NCBI GenBank assembly: GCA_013400975.1
Contig: WBMZ01002653.1
Coordinates: 1-64,000, forward strand
DNA length: 64,000 nucleotides
Source: Atrichornis clamosus
Lineage: Eukaryota; Chordata; Aves; Passeriformes; Menuridae
Reading direction: 5' to 3'
Shown here piece after piece: positions 25,435-37,000 of this stretch. Position 1 is the first letter of the stretch. Each line of letters begins with the position of its first letter. The notes below the pieces were generated by a model that was not told where the DNA came from, did no database searches, and saw only the letters and a program-made list of their open reading frames with translations. The translations under genes were made by a program, and so were the position numbers.

Positions 25435-26718
25435 AACTTGTGTTCAGTAAAAAGAAAGCAATGGGAAAATCTAAATATTCTCTGAAATATTCCTTTAATG
25501 ATGAACCTATGAATAGAACAACTGTAATTTAATTTGAATCCTACACAAGAATTGATGCATTGAAAATGAAAGAATTAAAAGATATTCTGAAAACAATGGT
25601 TAATGAAGAATACTCCAATGATATACAGGAAAAGGACCTAAATGGTTAACTGTTTATGACATCATTCCCAATTCTAAAAGCCTGGTTTACTTTAATTTAG
25701 TCCCACAACACTTTGTGCACAATATTGTATTTCTATTATTTATTTATTGATGCATTTCTTATCTACTAAGAAACAAGCTTGATTGTTTCATTAAAAGAGA
25801 TAGCTGTACATTTAAAGGAGTCCTTCCTTGTTAAAAATGTATTTAAGTCTCACTTGAACATACATTTAAACACACCTGGTTAGCAATATATTAAAATAAA
25901 TAAACTGACAATTTTATAAAATATGTCAATAAAATATTAATTTATTTATCTAGGCATCTTAACACTATTTTTTGTCTGTATAGAACTAAGAGGTTCTTGG
26001 TTGCTCTTTCAATTTACTCCTGGTTTTTTTGACATGTATATTATTAAGAAATCTAGGTATGTATAAATAAGTAAAAGGTTTTATGCTGTAATATTTATGA
26101 TACAGCAAAAACTTACTACCTAAGCCATCATTTAAACTCTTTTAGATACTGCTATATTAATATATGTTTGAGAAGCTTTCGAAAGAAAATACATCACATT
26201 TCACAGGGTATATGTACCTACGTCAAAGACCAAAACTGAGCTAACAAAGGGTCATGACCACTTTTTAAGCCAAGTTCTGTTTATGTCTCAGATGGTCTGT
26301 GTTTAAACAGAGGAATTACAAGCATGTTGCAAACTCTTGCTGTTATTGTCAGTACTGAAGAAAGAGCTGCCAAATATTTAGCACGCTGCTGCACAGTAAT
26401 TGTTATTCAACTGTCATTCTTCACCTAATGCTGCTGAATAAACTCTTGATGTAGTTCAAATGATGAGCTTTGATGATGGAGACAGCTATATGGGCAAAGA
26501 GTAGTGTGGAATGCAACTGAAAAGGAAGGAAGCTGATGCAAGTAACAAAATTTTCAGCTAAGCTTTGTTTGTAAAATCTTCATTCTCAGCACCATACTCA
26601 AGGCCATAGGAAGCTAATTTTCAGAGGTCTCCTACCATTATGTTAAATCTCTACAGATGCCATGGTTTTACAAAACTTGAGTAACCTTTCAACAGTTTTT
26701 TTTTTAAGTGATATATAA
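25435..26718. other. AT-rich sequence without recognisable features
   Basis: No repeat, exon or RNA gene supported. A T10 tract lies near 26697. Confidence 0.55.
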
Positions 26719-27149
26719 TGTCACAGTTTAGGAACGGTATTCCCCAGTATAGTGTTCCTACTGAAACACTCCAAGCCATGTGCAGCTTACTCACTCTCCA
26801 TTCCTCGTCCTCTTTCCCCTGTGGAGGGCCAGAGAGGAGAATGGGAGTCTCAAAAGGTAAAGATCATGTGTTGAAATAACAACAATATACTGGAAACAGC
26901 AATGAGGCAAGAAAACAAATAGCAACAACAACAGTACTAATAATAGAGTGTACAAGAAACAAACAATTCACGTGCGAGTGCTCACCCCTGACAATACTTC
27001 CCATGCACCACCACACTACGAGACCTGGAAGGGATCCCTGTCCCTATCCCTGCAAAATGATGTGAGTTGGTATAAAATAACCTCTGGGTCCTAGACTTGC
27101 TCTCTCCTGGCTACTGCAAAAATTAACCTTGTCCTGGCCAGAACATACA
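26719..27149 (-). mobile_element. Avian ERV LTR, ~430 bp, probable solo LTR
   Basis: The plus strand starts TGTCACAGTTTAGGAACGG and ends CCTGGCCAGAACATACA, giving TG...CA termini. On the minus strand it carries a TATA-like TTTTATACC near 27078, followed by a CAA/TAA-repeat-rich segment (26878-26950 on plus). That is an LTR organisation I recognise from birds. The flanks are AT-rich and no convincing target duplication could be read. No coding region adjoins it. It differs from the inverted LTR pair 740 bp downstream. Confidence 0.75.
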
Positions 27150-27886
27150 TAAATACTAGAATTAACTAGCAAGTGTCCAAGAGGAAGTGGGAAGTAGAGG
27201 AATGGGAAGTACTACTTATGCATGGGAAGCAGAAGCAAAACAAATCACTGATTCAGAAGCTTAAGCCAGTATATTTCAGTTGTAAAATAAAGAACGTTAT
27301 AAAAGTTTGTTGAGTCTGTTGTGTTTCTCATTCTGAAGAAGCAGAAAGTTTTGAAACCCATCATCATGACTCAAGTCCTAGATTCTGAGCAGGGCATACA
27401 TAGCTCTAATGAGATGAGATTGACTATGGGAACTTTCCTTGAATATGTTTACACTGCACTTTTCTATTTCTTTACTTAAATGAATGACAAGGTCTGGTAA
27501 GAGAGTATACACGCTGTAAGCTAACTGTTAAGGAGGTGGAAATGACTGAAGACAAACAACAGGTATGCATATTAAACCTTTTATCAGATAAAATATATTT
27601 TCTACTTAAATGCCAATTTTTTACATGTTACCTTTTGTGCTTCACAACGATGGCAGGTAATCAAAAGATGATAATGCTGTGATAAAATCCATTTGTATTT
27701 ATTAATTTACATGACACTAAGTGAAACACCTGTAAAATAATTTAGATGTCTTGGATACTTTACCATCACATGTTCATTGTTCTAAAGCCTGTATGTTGAA
27801 ATACATTGATGGATAGAGAATGTCTGGACTCTAAAAATAGAAAAGATATGTGTGGCCAGACCTTCATGAATGTGAAACTTTATGCC
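27150..27886. other. Spacer between LTRs, no recognisable feature
   Basis: No retroviral internal coding sequence was seen between the LTR ending at 27149 and the one starting at 27887. The two are therefore probably not parts of one provirus. Confidence 0.55.
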
Positions 27887-28213
27887 TGTCATGGTTTAAC
27901 CCCAGCCATCAACTAAGTACCATGCAACTACTTGCTGACTCCCCCACCAGTGAAATGGGGGAGAAAAGTAGAAGGGTAAAAGTGAAAACACAGTTTAATA
28001 GGGAAAGCAAAAGCCACACTTTCAAGCAAAGCAAAACAAGGAATTAATTCACTGCCTCCAATCAACAACAGGTGTTCAGCCATCACCAGTAAAGGAGGGC
28101 TCCATCAAGCGTAACAGAGACTTGGAAAGACAAGCACCATCACTCCATGCATAACCCTTTCCTTCTTCTCCCCCCACCTTATATACTGAACATGATACCA
28201 TATAGTGTGGAAT
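27887..28213 (-). mobile_element. Truncated ERV LTR, left arm of a head-to-head pair
   Basis: The plus strand begins TGTCATGGTTTAACCCCAGC, the reverse complement of the LTR 3' end found at 28818. On the minus strand a TATATAAG box (plus 28178-28185) lies ~186 bp upstream of ATTAAA (plus 27994-27999), consistent with promoter and polyadenylation signals of one LTR. Blocks such as 'aacaaggaattaattcactg' and 'caggtgttcagccatc' are shared in inverse order with the right arm. The 5' part of U3 is missing: similarity stops at 28213, at a point corresponding to about 28468 in the right copy. Immediately left are the bases ATGCC. Confidence 0.85.
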
Positions 28214-28229
28214 TAAGGGTGAATAATAG

Positions 28230-28818
28230 ACTGGTTTTGGGGCAGAGTTAATTTTCTTCGCAGTAGCTGCTATGGAATACTATGAGCTGGATTTGTGCTG
28301 AACAAAGGGTTGATAATATAGAGATATTTTTGTTATTGCTGAGCAGGGCTTACACAGAGCCAAGGCCTTTTCTGCTTCTCCTACTGCCTCAACAGTGAGG
28401 AGTCTGGGGATGCACAAGGGGTTGGCAGGGAACACAGTCACGACAGCTGACCCCAAGTGGCCTAAGGGATATCCCATATCATATGAGGTCATGGTCATTA
28501 CATAAGGCTGGGGGAAGAAGAACGAAGGGGGAGATATTTGGAATGAGAGCTTTGTCTTCCAAAAAAACTGTTATGTGTGATGAAGCCCTGCTTTCCTGGA
28601 GATGGCTGAACACCTGCCTGCCCATGGGAAGCAGTGAATGAATTCCTTGTTTTGTTTTGTTTGTGAACACAGCTTTTGCTTTACCTATTAAAATGTCTTT
28701 ATCTCAGCCCACCAGTTTTCTCATTTTTACTCTTCCAATTCCCTCTCCATCCTGCTGATGGGGGAATGAGTGAGCGGTTACATGGTGCTTATTTGGCAGC
28801 TGAGATTAAACCATGACA
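28230..28818 (+). mobile_element. Near-full-length ERV LTR, right arm of a head-to-head pair
   Basis: Sense-strand blocks run from 'ctggttttggggcagagtta' at 28231, through 'gttattgctgagcagggct' and 'aaggccttttctgcttctc', to the terminus TTAAACCATGACA at 28818. The expected leading TG lies in or was lost at the junction. A polyadenylation-type ATTAAA is at 28687-28692. The right flank GTGCC (28819-28823) matches ATGCC left of 27887 in four of five bases. The direct repeat therefore brackets the composite rather than this LTR alone. The minus-strand frames of 63 and 72 codons here are repeat shadows. Confidence 0.87.
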
Positions 28819-29662
28819 GTGCCTAAACAAAAAGCTAGGATTTGTTCTATTTTTTCTTTATATTATTATTTTATCCTTTTTTTCCCCATGTATCCTGCCT
28901 GCATAGTTGCCTCCGAGAGTGTATAAAGGCATGCATAACTGCACAGTAACAGATGTCCTATGTATTAAATCACCATTGTCTAATTTGACAAGAGCTGAAC
29001 AAGCCAAAATAACAAAACTCACAAGCAGAATGAAGAAAGTTAAGTGATATACACTTTTTTATTAGTCCAAATTTGTATGTCCACTAACTCAAATCTTTTG
29101 GGCCACACCGACTGTGAGATTCAAAATCAATAATATACAGAAAAGTTGGAAGGGGAGCAGAGATGAACATGAGGGCATCACCAGAGCCTGGCCATCCATA
29201 TTTCGGTTCTTGTTTATTTTAATTATTTCTTGAAATGTTACCTGGTTCCCCACAGCATTGCTCTCATTGATAAAGAATTAGTACAAAAAGTTAAACTCTA
29301 ACTGAGGACAAGTTAATAGAACCCACTTTTCCTAGAGCTACAGTTCAATTAATTATATTCTAATATAACCCGAATCTTGCAATGAATCCTTTACCTGAGA
29401 CAGTCATGTAAATCAAGTTCTCTACAAGATCAGGGCCATAAATTTTAAAAACACATTTTAAAAACACTTGAAATACAGGAAATCTGTTTTATTTTCTTCT
29501 GTGCTTTGTGCAATGCAACAAAAACATTTTCTAGAGAGAAATAGATTGTTTTTAAGTGAATGTCATCAAACTGATAATTTGTCTTTTCATGTATTCTCAC
29601 AACCCTGCCTTTCTGAGTTATATTGTTTGGACAATTTTCACAGTGAACTAAAAATCTTACAG
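28819..29662. other. AT-rich sequence without recognisable features
   Basis: Nothing supported. The frames at 29445-29834 on minus and 29468-29707 on plus run into the CR1 and are partly or wholly repeat. Confidence 0.55.
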
Positions 29663-30396
29663 GTATGGATGGAACAACCCTGGGTGTATGGACAGACTGG
29701 GGAATGAGATGCTGGAAAACATCGCTGCAGAAAGGAACCTGGGGGTCCTCATGGGCAGAAAGATGAATCTGAGTCAGCAGTGCCCTGGCAGCCAGGAGGG
29801 CCACCCGTGTCCTGGGGTGCATCAGGCCCAGCATCGCCAGCCAGGCAAGGGAGGGGATTGTCCCGCTCTGCTCTGCACTGGGGCGGCCTCACCTCGAGTG
29901 CTGGGGGCAGTTTTGGGCACCACAATATAAACTATTAGTGTCCAAAGAGAGCAACAGAAATGCTGAAGGGCCTTGAGGAGAAGCCATGTGACAAGCGGCT
30001 GAGGTCACTTGCTCTGTTCAGCCTGGAGAGGAGGAGACTGAGGGAAGACCTCATTGCAGTTACAACTTCTCTTGAGGGGAAGAGGAGAGGCAGGCACTGA
30101 TCTCTTCTCTGTGGTAGCCACTGACAGGACCTGAGGGAATGGCCTGAAGTTGAGTCAGGGGAGGTTTAAGTTGCATATTAGAAAGAGGTTCTTCACCCAG
30201 AGGTTGGTTGGGCACTGGAACAGGCTCCCCAGGGAAGTGGACACAGCAAGAAATCTGATAGAGTTCAAAAAGCATTTGGACAATACTCTTGGGCACGTGG
30301 TGTGACTCTTGGGGGTGGTCTTAGGCAGGGCAGGGAGTTCACCTTGATGATCCTTGTGGGTCCTCTCCAACTCAGCATATTCTGTGATTCTGTGAT
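29663..30396 (+). mobile_element. CR1 LINE fragment, ~735 bp
   Basis: It starts inside the 3' end of the CR1 reverse transcriptase region ('ggaacctgggggtcctcatg', 'agtcagcagtgccctggcag') and continues through 'gtcctggggtgcatcaggcc', 'ttttgggcaccacaatataa' and 'ttcagcctggagaggaggag'. It ends 'catattctgtgattctgtgat'. It is 5'-truncated and fairly well preserved. The 129-codon minus frame and the 78-86 codon frames over it are repeat-derived. Confidence 0.95.
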
Positions 30397-30759
30397 ACAC
30401 CATTTTAAAGACCAAAACAATTATTTATTGACTAACACACACAAAAGATAATGAGTATTAACATGTTAAGTATTAAAATGCTCACTGCTCATGGTAGGAC
30501 ACCTAATAAGCCTCTGCTGTACATTCACTCACTAAGAAGATGAATAAGGATTGACTGCTGTTACTTTTAGAATTGTACTGATTCTTTTGCTTTGCCAAGT
30601 TGTTATTTTCCAGTTCCCCTGTTTCTTCTTTGGGATTTTATACCTTTTCATATCAGTGTTTTCCCTCCTGAATGATTGACCTACTAACTACCCAGTCTCA
30701 ACAGTCTTCTCTCTGTCTGAAATTTTACCTTTCTTACCTTGAAAGGCTTCTAGTTTATG
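30397..30759. other. AT-rich sequence without recognisable features
   Basis: Nothing supported between the CR1 and the possible pol relic. Confidence 0.5.
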
Positions 30760-30920
30760 CACTTTCTGATGGCTCCTTCCTACTGCTTAGCAGTTTTCTC
30801 AGAAATCCAAGCCAAGGTTACGCAGCTGTTCTCTGTCAAAACCAGGCCTTGTACCACAGCCAACTGAACCCCTGGGAGGAGGGTTATGTACAGGTTACAC
30901 CTATACTGGTTTACTTGACC
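30760..30920 (+). pseudogene. Possible relic of a retroviral pol gene (RT connection region)
   Basis: In the plus frame opening at 30672, residues 48-54 read QGYAAVL and residues 64-71 read QLNPWEEG. The spacing and chemistry recall the gammaretrovirus-type connection segment after the polymerase domain. There, a GYA-x-x-V-L-x-Q run is followed by an A-Y-x-S-x-x-L-D-P-x-x-x-G run. The region (30800-31030) is GC-richer than its flanks, as expected for an inserted coding relic. No catalytic motif, RNase H or LTR pair is present, and the frame has no known domain downstream. The assignment rests on short motifs and could be chance. Confidence 0.3.
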
Positions 30921-33269
30921 GGGTCAGGGATATGGAAGACAAAAAAAGGAGTTATTAAATTGCTGTCACACTTAAAACAGCTTGGTCAGGGCCAACTAGC
31001 ACTGCCCAGGCAGTGCCTGGGCATGTTTCTCAGGATAGTGTTGTACAGTAACTTTTAACACCACATAGTTTTGTTGCAGCTTCCCAGTAGTGGGATGTGA
31101 GAGAGTTGAATAATGCAAGTTCCAACACCAGAGAGCAAATACAGGCATTTATAATTTGTTAATGCAGATTTGGCCTATCATACCACCAATCTGGCATTAG
31201 CAGCAATGTTAAAGAGGAAAGGGGCATACAAACTAAAATCAGAATTATTATATTATCCATGATGTCAGCTATAGTAAGTATATTTTTATTATAGTGAGAC
31301 ACTTTCGGGAGATTTGGGTAGTGAGAATACTTGGTTGTTCAAAATACCCAATCTCACTACAATTCAATAGCAAAATTCACAAAGCCATGAGAAAAAAAAA
31401 ACTAGTTTGCCGAATGAGGACAAGCTTATATTAAACCATATGTGATTTTTTTTCCTGAACAAATATGCATGAACATGCATACATGCATGCATGAAACTGA
31501 ATATGTTCCGGTGAAGGTTGCTAACACATTCCTCCGAAAATAACTTCAAAGAATTAACATAATGAATGGGTAATTTAAAGCAGAAACGTGTTATATTTTT
31601 GCTACCCTACAAGCTGAAAGCAGCTTGGCTGATTTGCTTTGAACTTTCAAAATATTCCTCCTGTGTAGTTTCAAACTAGGCAAAAGTATTTTCAGGCCAG
31701 ATAGTATAGCTTTAAAAAATGACAGAGGTGCTGAAAAGTAGGCCAACAAGTGGAATTTTGGTTGAATCTTTAACCAGTCCCATTCTTTCAAGTTCTGCAG
31801 GTTCATTCCATAGTCTGTAGAAACATGCAACATTTAAGTTTTTATGTAGGTTTACTTAGCATTGACACAAAGTGAAATTGAAACATTCCTTTTGATTTGC
31901 AATGTATTTTACATCTCGTCTCCAGTCCCCAGAATACTCTGCATTGTTAACACTGAAAGAGTTTAAAAAAAAAGGAAAAGGAAAAAGAAAGAGAAAATAA
32001 AATGGAAAAGGAAAAAAAAAAGAAAAAGAAAAAACATGTTTTGCAACTATTCCATGTTTACTCAAAGGAAAACCAGGTAATGTATATCACAGTGCAGTTT
32101 ACAGAGAAGGGAACAAAACTAAATTAAAGCCAAAGAGTAGAAACTCCATATGCCACAGATTGTTGAACACCTGTTTTTCTCTAACACCCTGGAATCTAAT
32201 AGGAGGGCAATGTTAGAGTTGTGGTAGGGGAGCTCGTGATGTTAAAACCACAAAATATATTTCATAAAAATTTTCCTTGTAAGGCTAGAACATCCTATTA
32301 TAAGAGAAAAGAGAAAAAATGTTGAAGTTGCACAGCTCTATGATGGCTGGTTGCTTATTATTGTTATTGGTCTTATTGTTGTTATTGCTGTTTTATGCAT
32401 TTCCTTATGTTGCTTCCAGGCAGTTTTTCCTCTGGTTTCTTTATTGTGCTTTTGTACATAGCAATCAATGATCTTGTTTCCTTATCTAGCCCTACAGGAG
32501 ACCTATGTTAGCTCACTCCATCTGCCATCAGCCTCTCAGGTAATAAATGGCAGAGATGATAAGCATTCTGCTTGTCTCCCTTAGGTGCTCTGACTCACCC
32601 TCCTGGAAGTGCTTTTTGCTTGAGGGATCCTGGCTGCTAGTGCTTTCCTCCTTTTTATTGCACCAATGAATAGCCAAAAGCAGACCATGGGACCATAACT
32701 GCTAGCCATCTGCTTTCTCTGCAAACTAGCAAAAGCATCAAAAAATTTGAAATAATTCATGCTGATTGTGTCTTGATTTATTAAAAGTGGTATGCTCTAT
32801 GAACAAAGAAAGGGAAGCAGGAGAGAAATAGAGAACAAGAGATAACTATCATTTTTCACTGCAATTTTCCAGCCACAAAAGAATCAGAAAACTGAAAGAA
32901 AAATTAAGGAATCCAAGTCAATTCTCTATGAGTTTTGCAAACGGATGCTCTCTGATCACTGATATTTCTACCATTATTTTACACACATATGTGCATGCAT
33001 CTTCTAAAAAGTACAAAAGATACCCACGCAGAGGATTTTATTTTATTGTCATGGACAATTCACATCCAGAAAGTTTTACAAGGTCGTGAATAATACAGAG
33101 AGACATTAGAAGGTGAACATTCTGCTCACAAGATGTCAATGAAATACACATTGTTGGCTAACATTCATGAGGGGCAATGCATACTATTTGGTTAATACCT
33201 CAGCCTCATCTGAGCCACTGATTTAGCTGACTTAGAAGATAAAATTGGCTAAAGATGCTTCTCTGCACT
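30921..33269. other. AT-rich sequence; a purine tract and no genes
   Basis: It contains a GAA/GAAA-rich purine tract (31963-32035) and a CATG/CATA-rich stretch near 31465-31495. The rest is unique AT-rich DNA. 32480-32660 is moderately GC-richer without a credible exon. Confidence 0.55.
31963..32035. repeat. Polypurine (GGAAAA/GAAA) low-complexity tract
   Basis: About 73 bases almost entirely A and G on the plus strand, in GGAAAA and GAAA units. The phenylalanine-rich 69-codon minus frame over it is compositional. Confidence 0.85.
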
Positions 33270-33962
33270 TGTCTTGGGTTGAGCGTGTGACACCATTTGT
33301 TATCTCATATCACCGCTTTACACTAGACATGAATTCTGTGCCTCTGATTCGAATCCAGGAATTTTCAAGGACAAGCACAGACACTCCCGCACCGGGACTC
33401 AGGCAGGTTAGGTGGGGTTTTTTTGGGTTTTTTTTGGGTTTTGTTGTTTTGGGGTTTTTTTCTCTCTCTCTCTTAAGCTCTCAGCTCTGCCACAAGCAGC
33501 AGGGGAAGAGACAGTTGGGTTTTTTTCCTTTTTTTCCGTCTCTGTTTCTCAATGGTAAGAGATGGAAAGCAATTTTTTTTTTTTTCTTTTTTAGCTAGCT
33601 GAGACAAGGAAGTTTTCCTTAGGATAGTTTTTCTTTTTCCCTGAAACTGTTTTTCAACTGAGCTGCAGTCCAGGACACCAAGTCATATGATTTCCAGCAT
33701 CGCTGGGGAAGGGGCCCTGCCTCAGCCTGTCAACGGGGGACCACACCAAGGACTCTGTACTTTACACAGGTTTCTCCATGGCAAGTAGTTTATCATTTAA
33801 TATTGTTCATTTCTTTCCTGTGCCTTGTAAATAAAACAGGGTTTTTTTCATTTTACCTCCAATGAATTGCTTTTGTCCGGACCTGGTGGGGAAGGGGTGG
33901 ATAATAGTCTACCTTCCCCCCGGGAGGGCATTTTCCTCCTTATATTGTCTCAAACCAGGACA
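33270..33962 (+). mobile_element. Solo ERV LTR, 693 bp, with perfect 5-bp target duplication
   Basis: Starts TGTCTTGGGTTGAGCG at 33270 and ends CTCAAACCAGGACA at 33962, giving TG...CA termini. The bases GCACT precede it at 33265-33269 and follow it at 33963-33967, a perfect 5-bp target-site duplication. A polyadenylation signal AATAAA at 33830-33835, after 'cctgtgccttgta', fixes the plus orientation and marks the R/U5 region. A T/G-rich tract (33415-33472) lies in U3. No internal viral sequence remains. The 117-codon frame at 33245-33598 runs across the LTR boundary and is not a gene. Confidence 0.92.
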
Positions 33963-34019
33963 GCACTTAAAACCAATTTTATATTGTCTCAAACCAGGAC
34001 AGCACTTAAAACCAATTTC
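33942..34019. repeat. 39-bp tandem duplication covering LTR end, target duplication and flank
   Basis: The sequence from ATATTGTCTC (33942) through GCACTTAAAACCAATTT is repeated from 33981 with a 39-bp period. Each unit contains the last 21 bases of the LTR, the GCACT duplication and 13 bases of flank. The duplication therefore postdates the insertion. Confidence 0.93.
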
Positions 34020-37000
34020 AAAATATTAAAAATAATCTGTTTGCAAAAAAGTCAAAAAAATGGACAAAACAATGGAATTTCTAGGGCAAAGTAGATTTAT
34101 TAATAGGGAATTTAAACGGAAATTTCAAGTATATTTTCTAAAAAAGAGCAGCAGCTGTAGATATGTGTTCTAATTTTTAAAATTTTCTCAAAGTAAGAAA
34201 GGTGAACAAATATGTGGCAGAGACTGTTGAAAAACAGACAGAAGGAGAACAAACTTTGGTTTCAATATCATGCTATACACGCTTTTCTTTTGTGCACAGA
34301 GAAACAAGATCAATTGCTCCAAGGATGACCGGAGAACTTTTTTGTTTTCAAGGAAAACAATTTTCACTCTAATATTTAGGACACTCCCAAAAATATACAT
34401 AAATAGGCATTTACAATGGTTTCAACTGATTTGTCAGTGTCTTGGAGTGTTATAAAAGTATTTCAGAGAATATCTTTGTTTGCTCTTACATCAGCCATCC
34501 CCCCACACAAATAACTTCATGCTTGCCATTAATCCAGGAAGTAGCTGGAAGCTGCAGTAAGAAAGACTAGAAGGTGAAACTTTTTTGAATAGAAATTGTG
34601 ATGTTGGTGCTTGTCAGCTGATGAAAGAAGTTTTTCTTTTATGGAAAAAAAAAAGAGTATAATTTAAAACTCATTTCCTCTTTACAATATTTTAAAGGAA
34701 GATAATTTATTGTATCTTTTATATCTAGCTGTACCTATGAAAAATTTTAGAGTTTTAGTACTTTAAAATTCCAATGACATCTTGAAAAAAAATAAAGACA
34801 GAAATAGAAATAAAATACAGAAATCATTAGTTACGTCTACTTGTTCTTGTTCAGTTTATATATAGTCAAAAGTTAACCTTGGTTCTGAGAAAATGGTGGA
34901 GCAGTTTAGTAAATGTTATAAATAATTCAGAATATGGAATTCTTATGGAAGAGAGTTAATAAAAAAGGACTTTGAAGTATTTACAGAAAGCCAAACATCA
35001 AATTATCTATCCATATAGCATTTGTAAATCTATGAATTTTTCTACTTCTTTCATGCCATGTGAAAAAATAAAAAAAGCTTTTTAGTTTCTCATAGCTTTA
35101 GAACTCTTTCAGTTAAGGTCTGCAACAACAAAAAAATTAAAATTTAGCTTTAATTCATTACATTACTTTTTCACCATCATCTTTCTTTTGTGACATTATT
35201 TCCAAAACATAGAAATAGTGTTAAAAAAAACTTGAAAAAAAACTTGAAAAATATGTAAGAATGGTAAATGTTTCACTATTATAGGATAATATTTCAAGTA
35301 AGAATTACAAAAAAAGCATAATTAGGCACAAGTGTCAAAATGGAAAAAATACCATGCAATCAGATAATGAGATGAGTTAGAAAGTAAAATAGATCGTGCC
35401 TTCAAATGATGGAAATTATATCAGTTACATGCATGGACTAAATGTCTTGCTCAAAATATTTTCAATGAAAAAATAAAGTTTCTGAGTAAAGTTCTTTAAA
35501 TATTATGTCAAATTATTATGGTTATCATTGAGAAAATCAAAATTTGCTTCAGTTTTAACTAAGCAAAACACATTTTTGGTTAACATTTCCTCTCCTCCAA
35601 TCTTTTGCCATGTAGAACAAATTGCATGTTTGGGCTCAAAACTAAATTTGGTCTTTATTTTGGCAAAGAATCTGGAATATTTCTTTCTGTTTTTTTCCAA
35701 CCTAAAGTTGTTATTTGTAATAGTATTGTTTATTGCAAATAAACATTATTCCACGGTCTTCAGATGCGCTCATAGCAAAAGCTGCTGCTCACAATGATAA
35801 AATCACAAACAGGTGTCTGAAAAATTTTCAAAGATCCTTTGGTTCTCAGCAGATCTCAGGGCAAAGAAAGCTCATATGTATGACATGATGTCTTTCAAAG
35901 AACGTTACCCAGGTTTTTGAGAGGCAGGACTAAGAGAGAGTGACTAGCAGCCACTTATGGAAGATTAGAGCAGGATATTGTTGGATGAGCATTAACCTCC
36001 AAAATTCTTCTTGATATTCCATTGGAAAAAAAGGTGCTGATCTGTACCTTTCACTGGCAGAGGAGTAATAGCCCAGTAATAGATTATTAGTCAAAGTACG
36101 AGTTGTGCTTTGAGGTAATTGTAATGATATGAGGAAAGAACCCAGAATAATGTGTCTCTCATCAGCAGGAAAAAAGCTGAATTACTTTTCCAATTTCTGG
36201 TTTCAATGATTATACAAAGTTTAAAATAAATATGTTTGAAAATGCCTTATACTCTGGAACAAAACAACACTGGTTTTGTATATGAGTAATCACACCACTG
36301 TGTAATAGTACTTGAAATAAGAAGGATTTTATCTTCCATTCTTTTGAGAATGTACTGAAAGTTAAGATGTCTGGTTTTGTTAAAAATAACAAGAGCAGTG
36401 TATAAAACAAACTACCGTGGAGTGACCAATTAAACCGAACATGTTTGCTTGTTTTAATACAGTGGTCTGCAAATAAGCATTGGTGTTATATTATTAAATT
36501 GATTTTATAATATTTCACTTTAAAAGTTTAATTTCTCTTTATTCTATACTGCATTTTCCAAATTGCAAGTAATGCTTTTGGAGCACTATGAATATTTTCT
36601 CAAACATTTTAGACTTATCAGTGTTGAATCATTTTTACTACCCAATGAATTTACCCATGTGCACAGATATACACACACATACAAATGTCCACACACCTTT
36701 CAATACAGTGTTAAAATAATAGAGGGCACAATAAACTGGAAAGAAAAAAAAAGATGCACAATTAGTATAATATGGCATATTTTTTGTGCAGAAAAAGATA
36801 CACATCTTATTAAAGACACAACCTTGAGAAACTTCAGCTTGCAGACAATTTACATGTATGTTGAAATGAGACAGTTTGCCGTTAATTTATCAAGTATTTA
36901 ATTTGTCATAGATTTGTCAAATAATTAAGTCTAAGGTCATAAGAAATATTTAGAACATCCAGTTTGACCAGTACATCACAAGTCATTTAATTTTTTCTTC

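Larger units (their letters stand above)
27882..28823. repeat. LTR-derived inverted-repeat composite with 5-bp flanking direct repeat
   Basis: Arms 27887-28213 and ~28468-28818 are imperfect reverse complements (~330-350 bp) around a ~255-bp spacer. The outer ends are TGTCATGGTTTAA and TTAAACCATGACA, exact inverse complements of 13 bp. The flanks ATGCC and GTGCC give a 4/5 direct repeat. The whole unit has the outward form of a foldback or TIR element, but its content is retroviral LTR. Confidence 0.8.

Noticed and set aside
26714..27154. Target-site duplication around the 26.7-kb LTR
   Set aside because: The flanks TATAA and TAAAT are both simply AT-rich and do not match in register.
26719..28818. 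Complete provirus between the 26.7-kb and 28.2-kb LTRs
   Set aside because: The LTRs belong to different families, and the 737-bp spacer has no recognisable gag, pol or env sequence.
29445..29834. 129-codon minus-strand open frame
   Set aside because: Most of it is antisense to the CR1 beginning at 29663; the rest is random AT-rich DNA.
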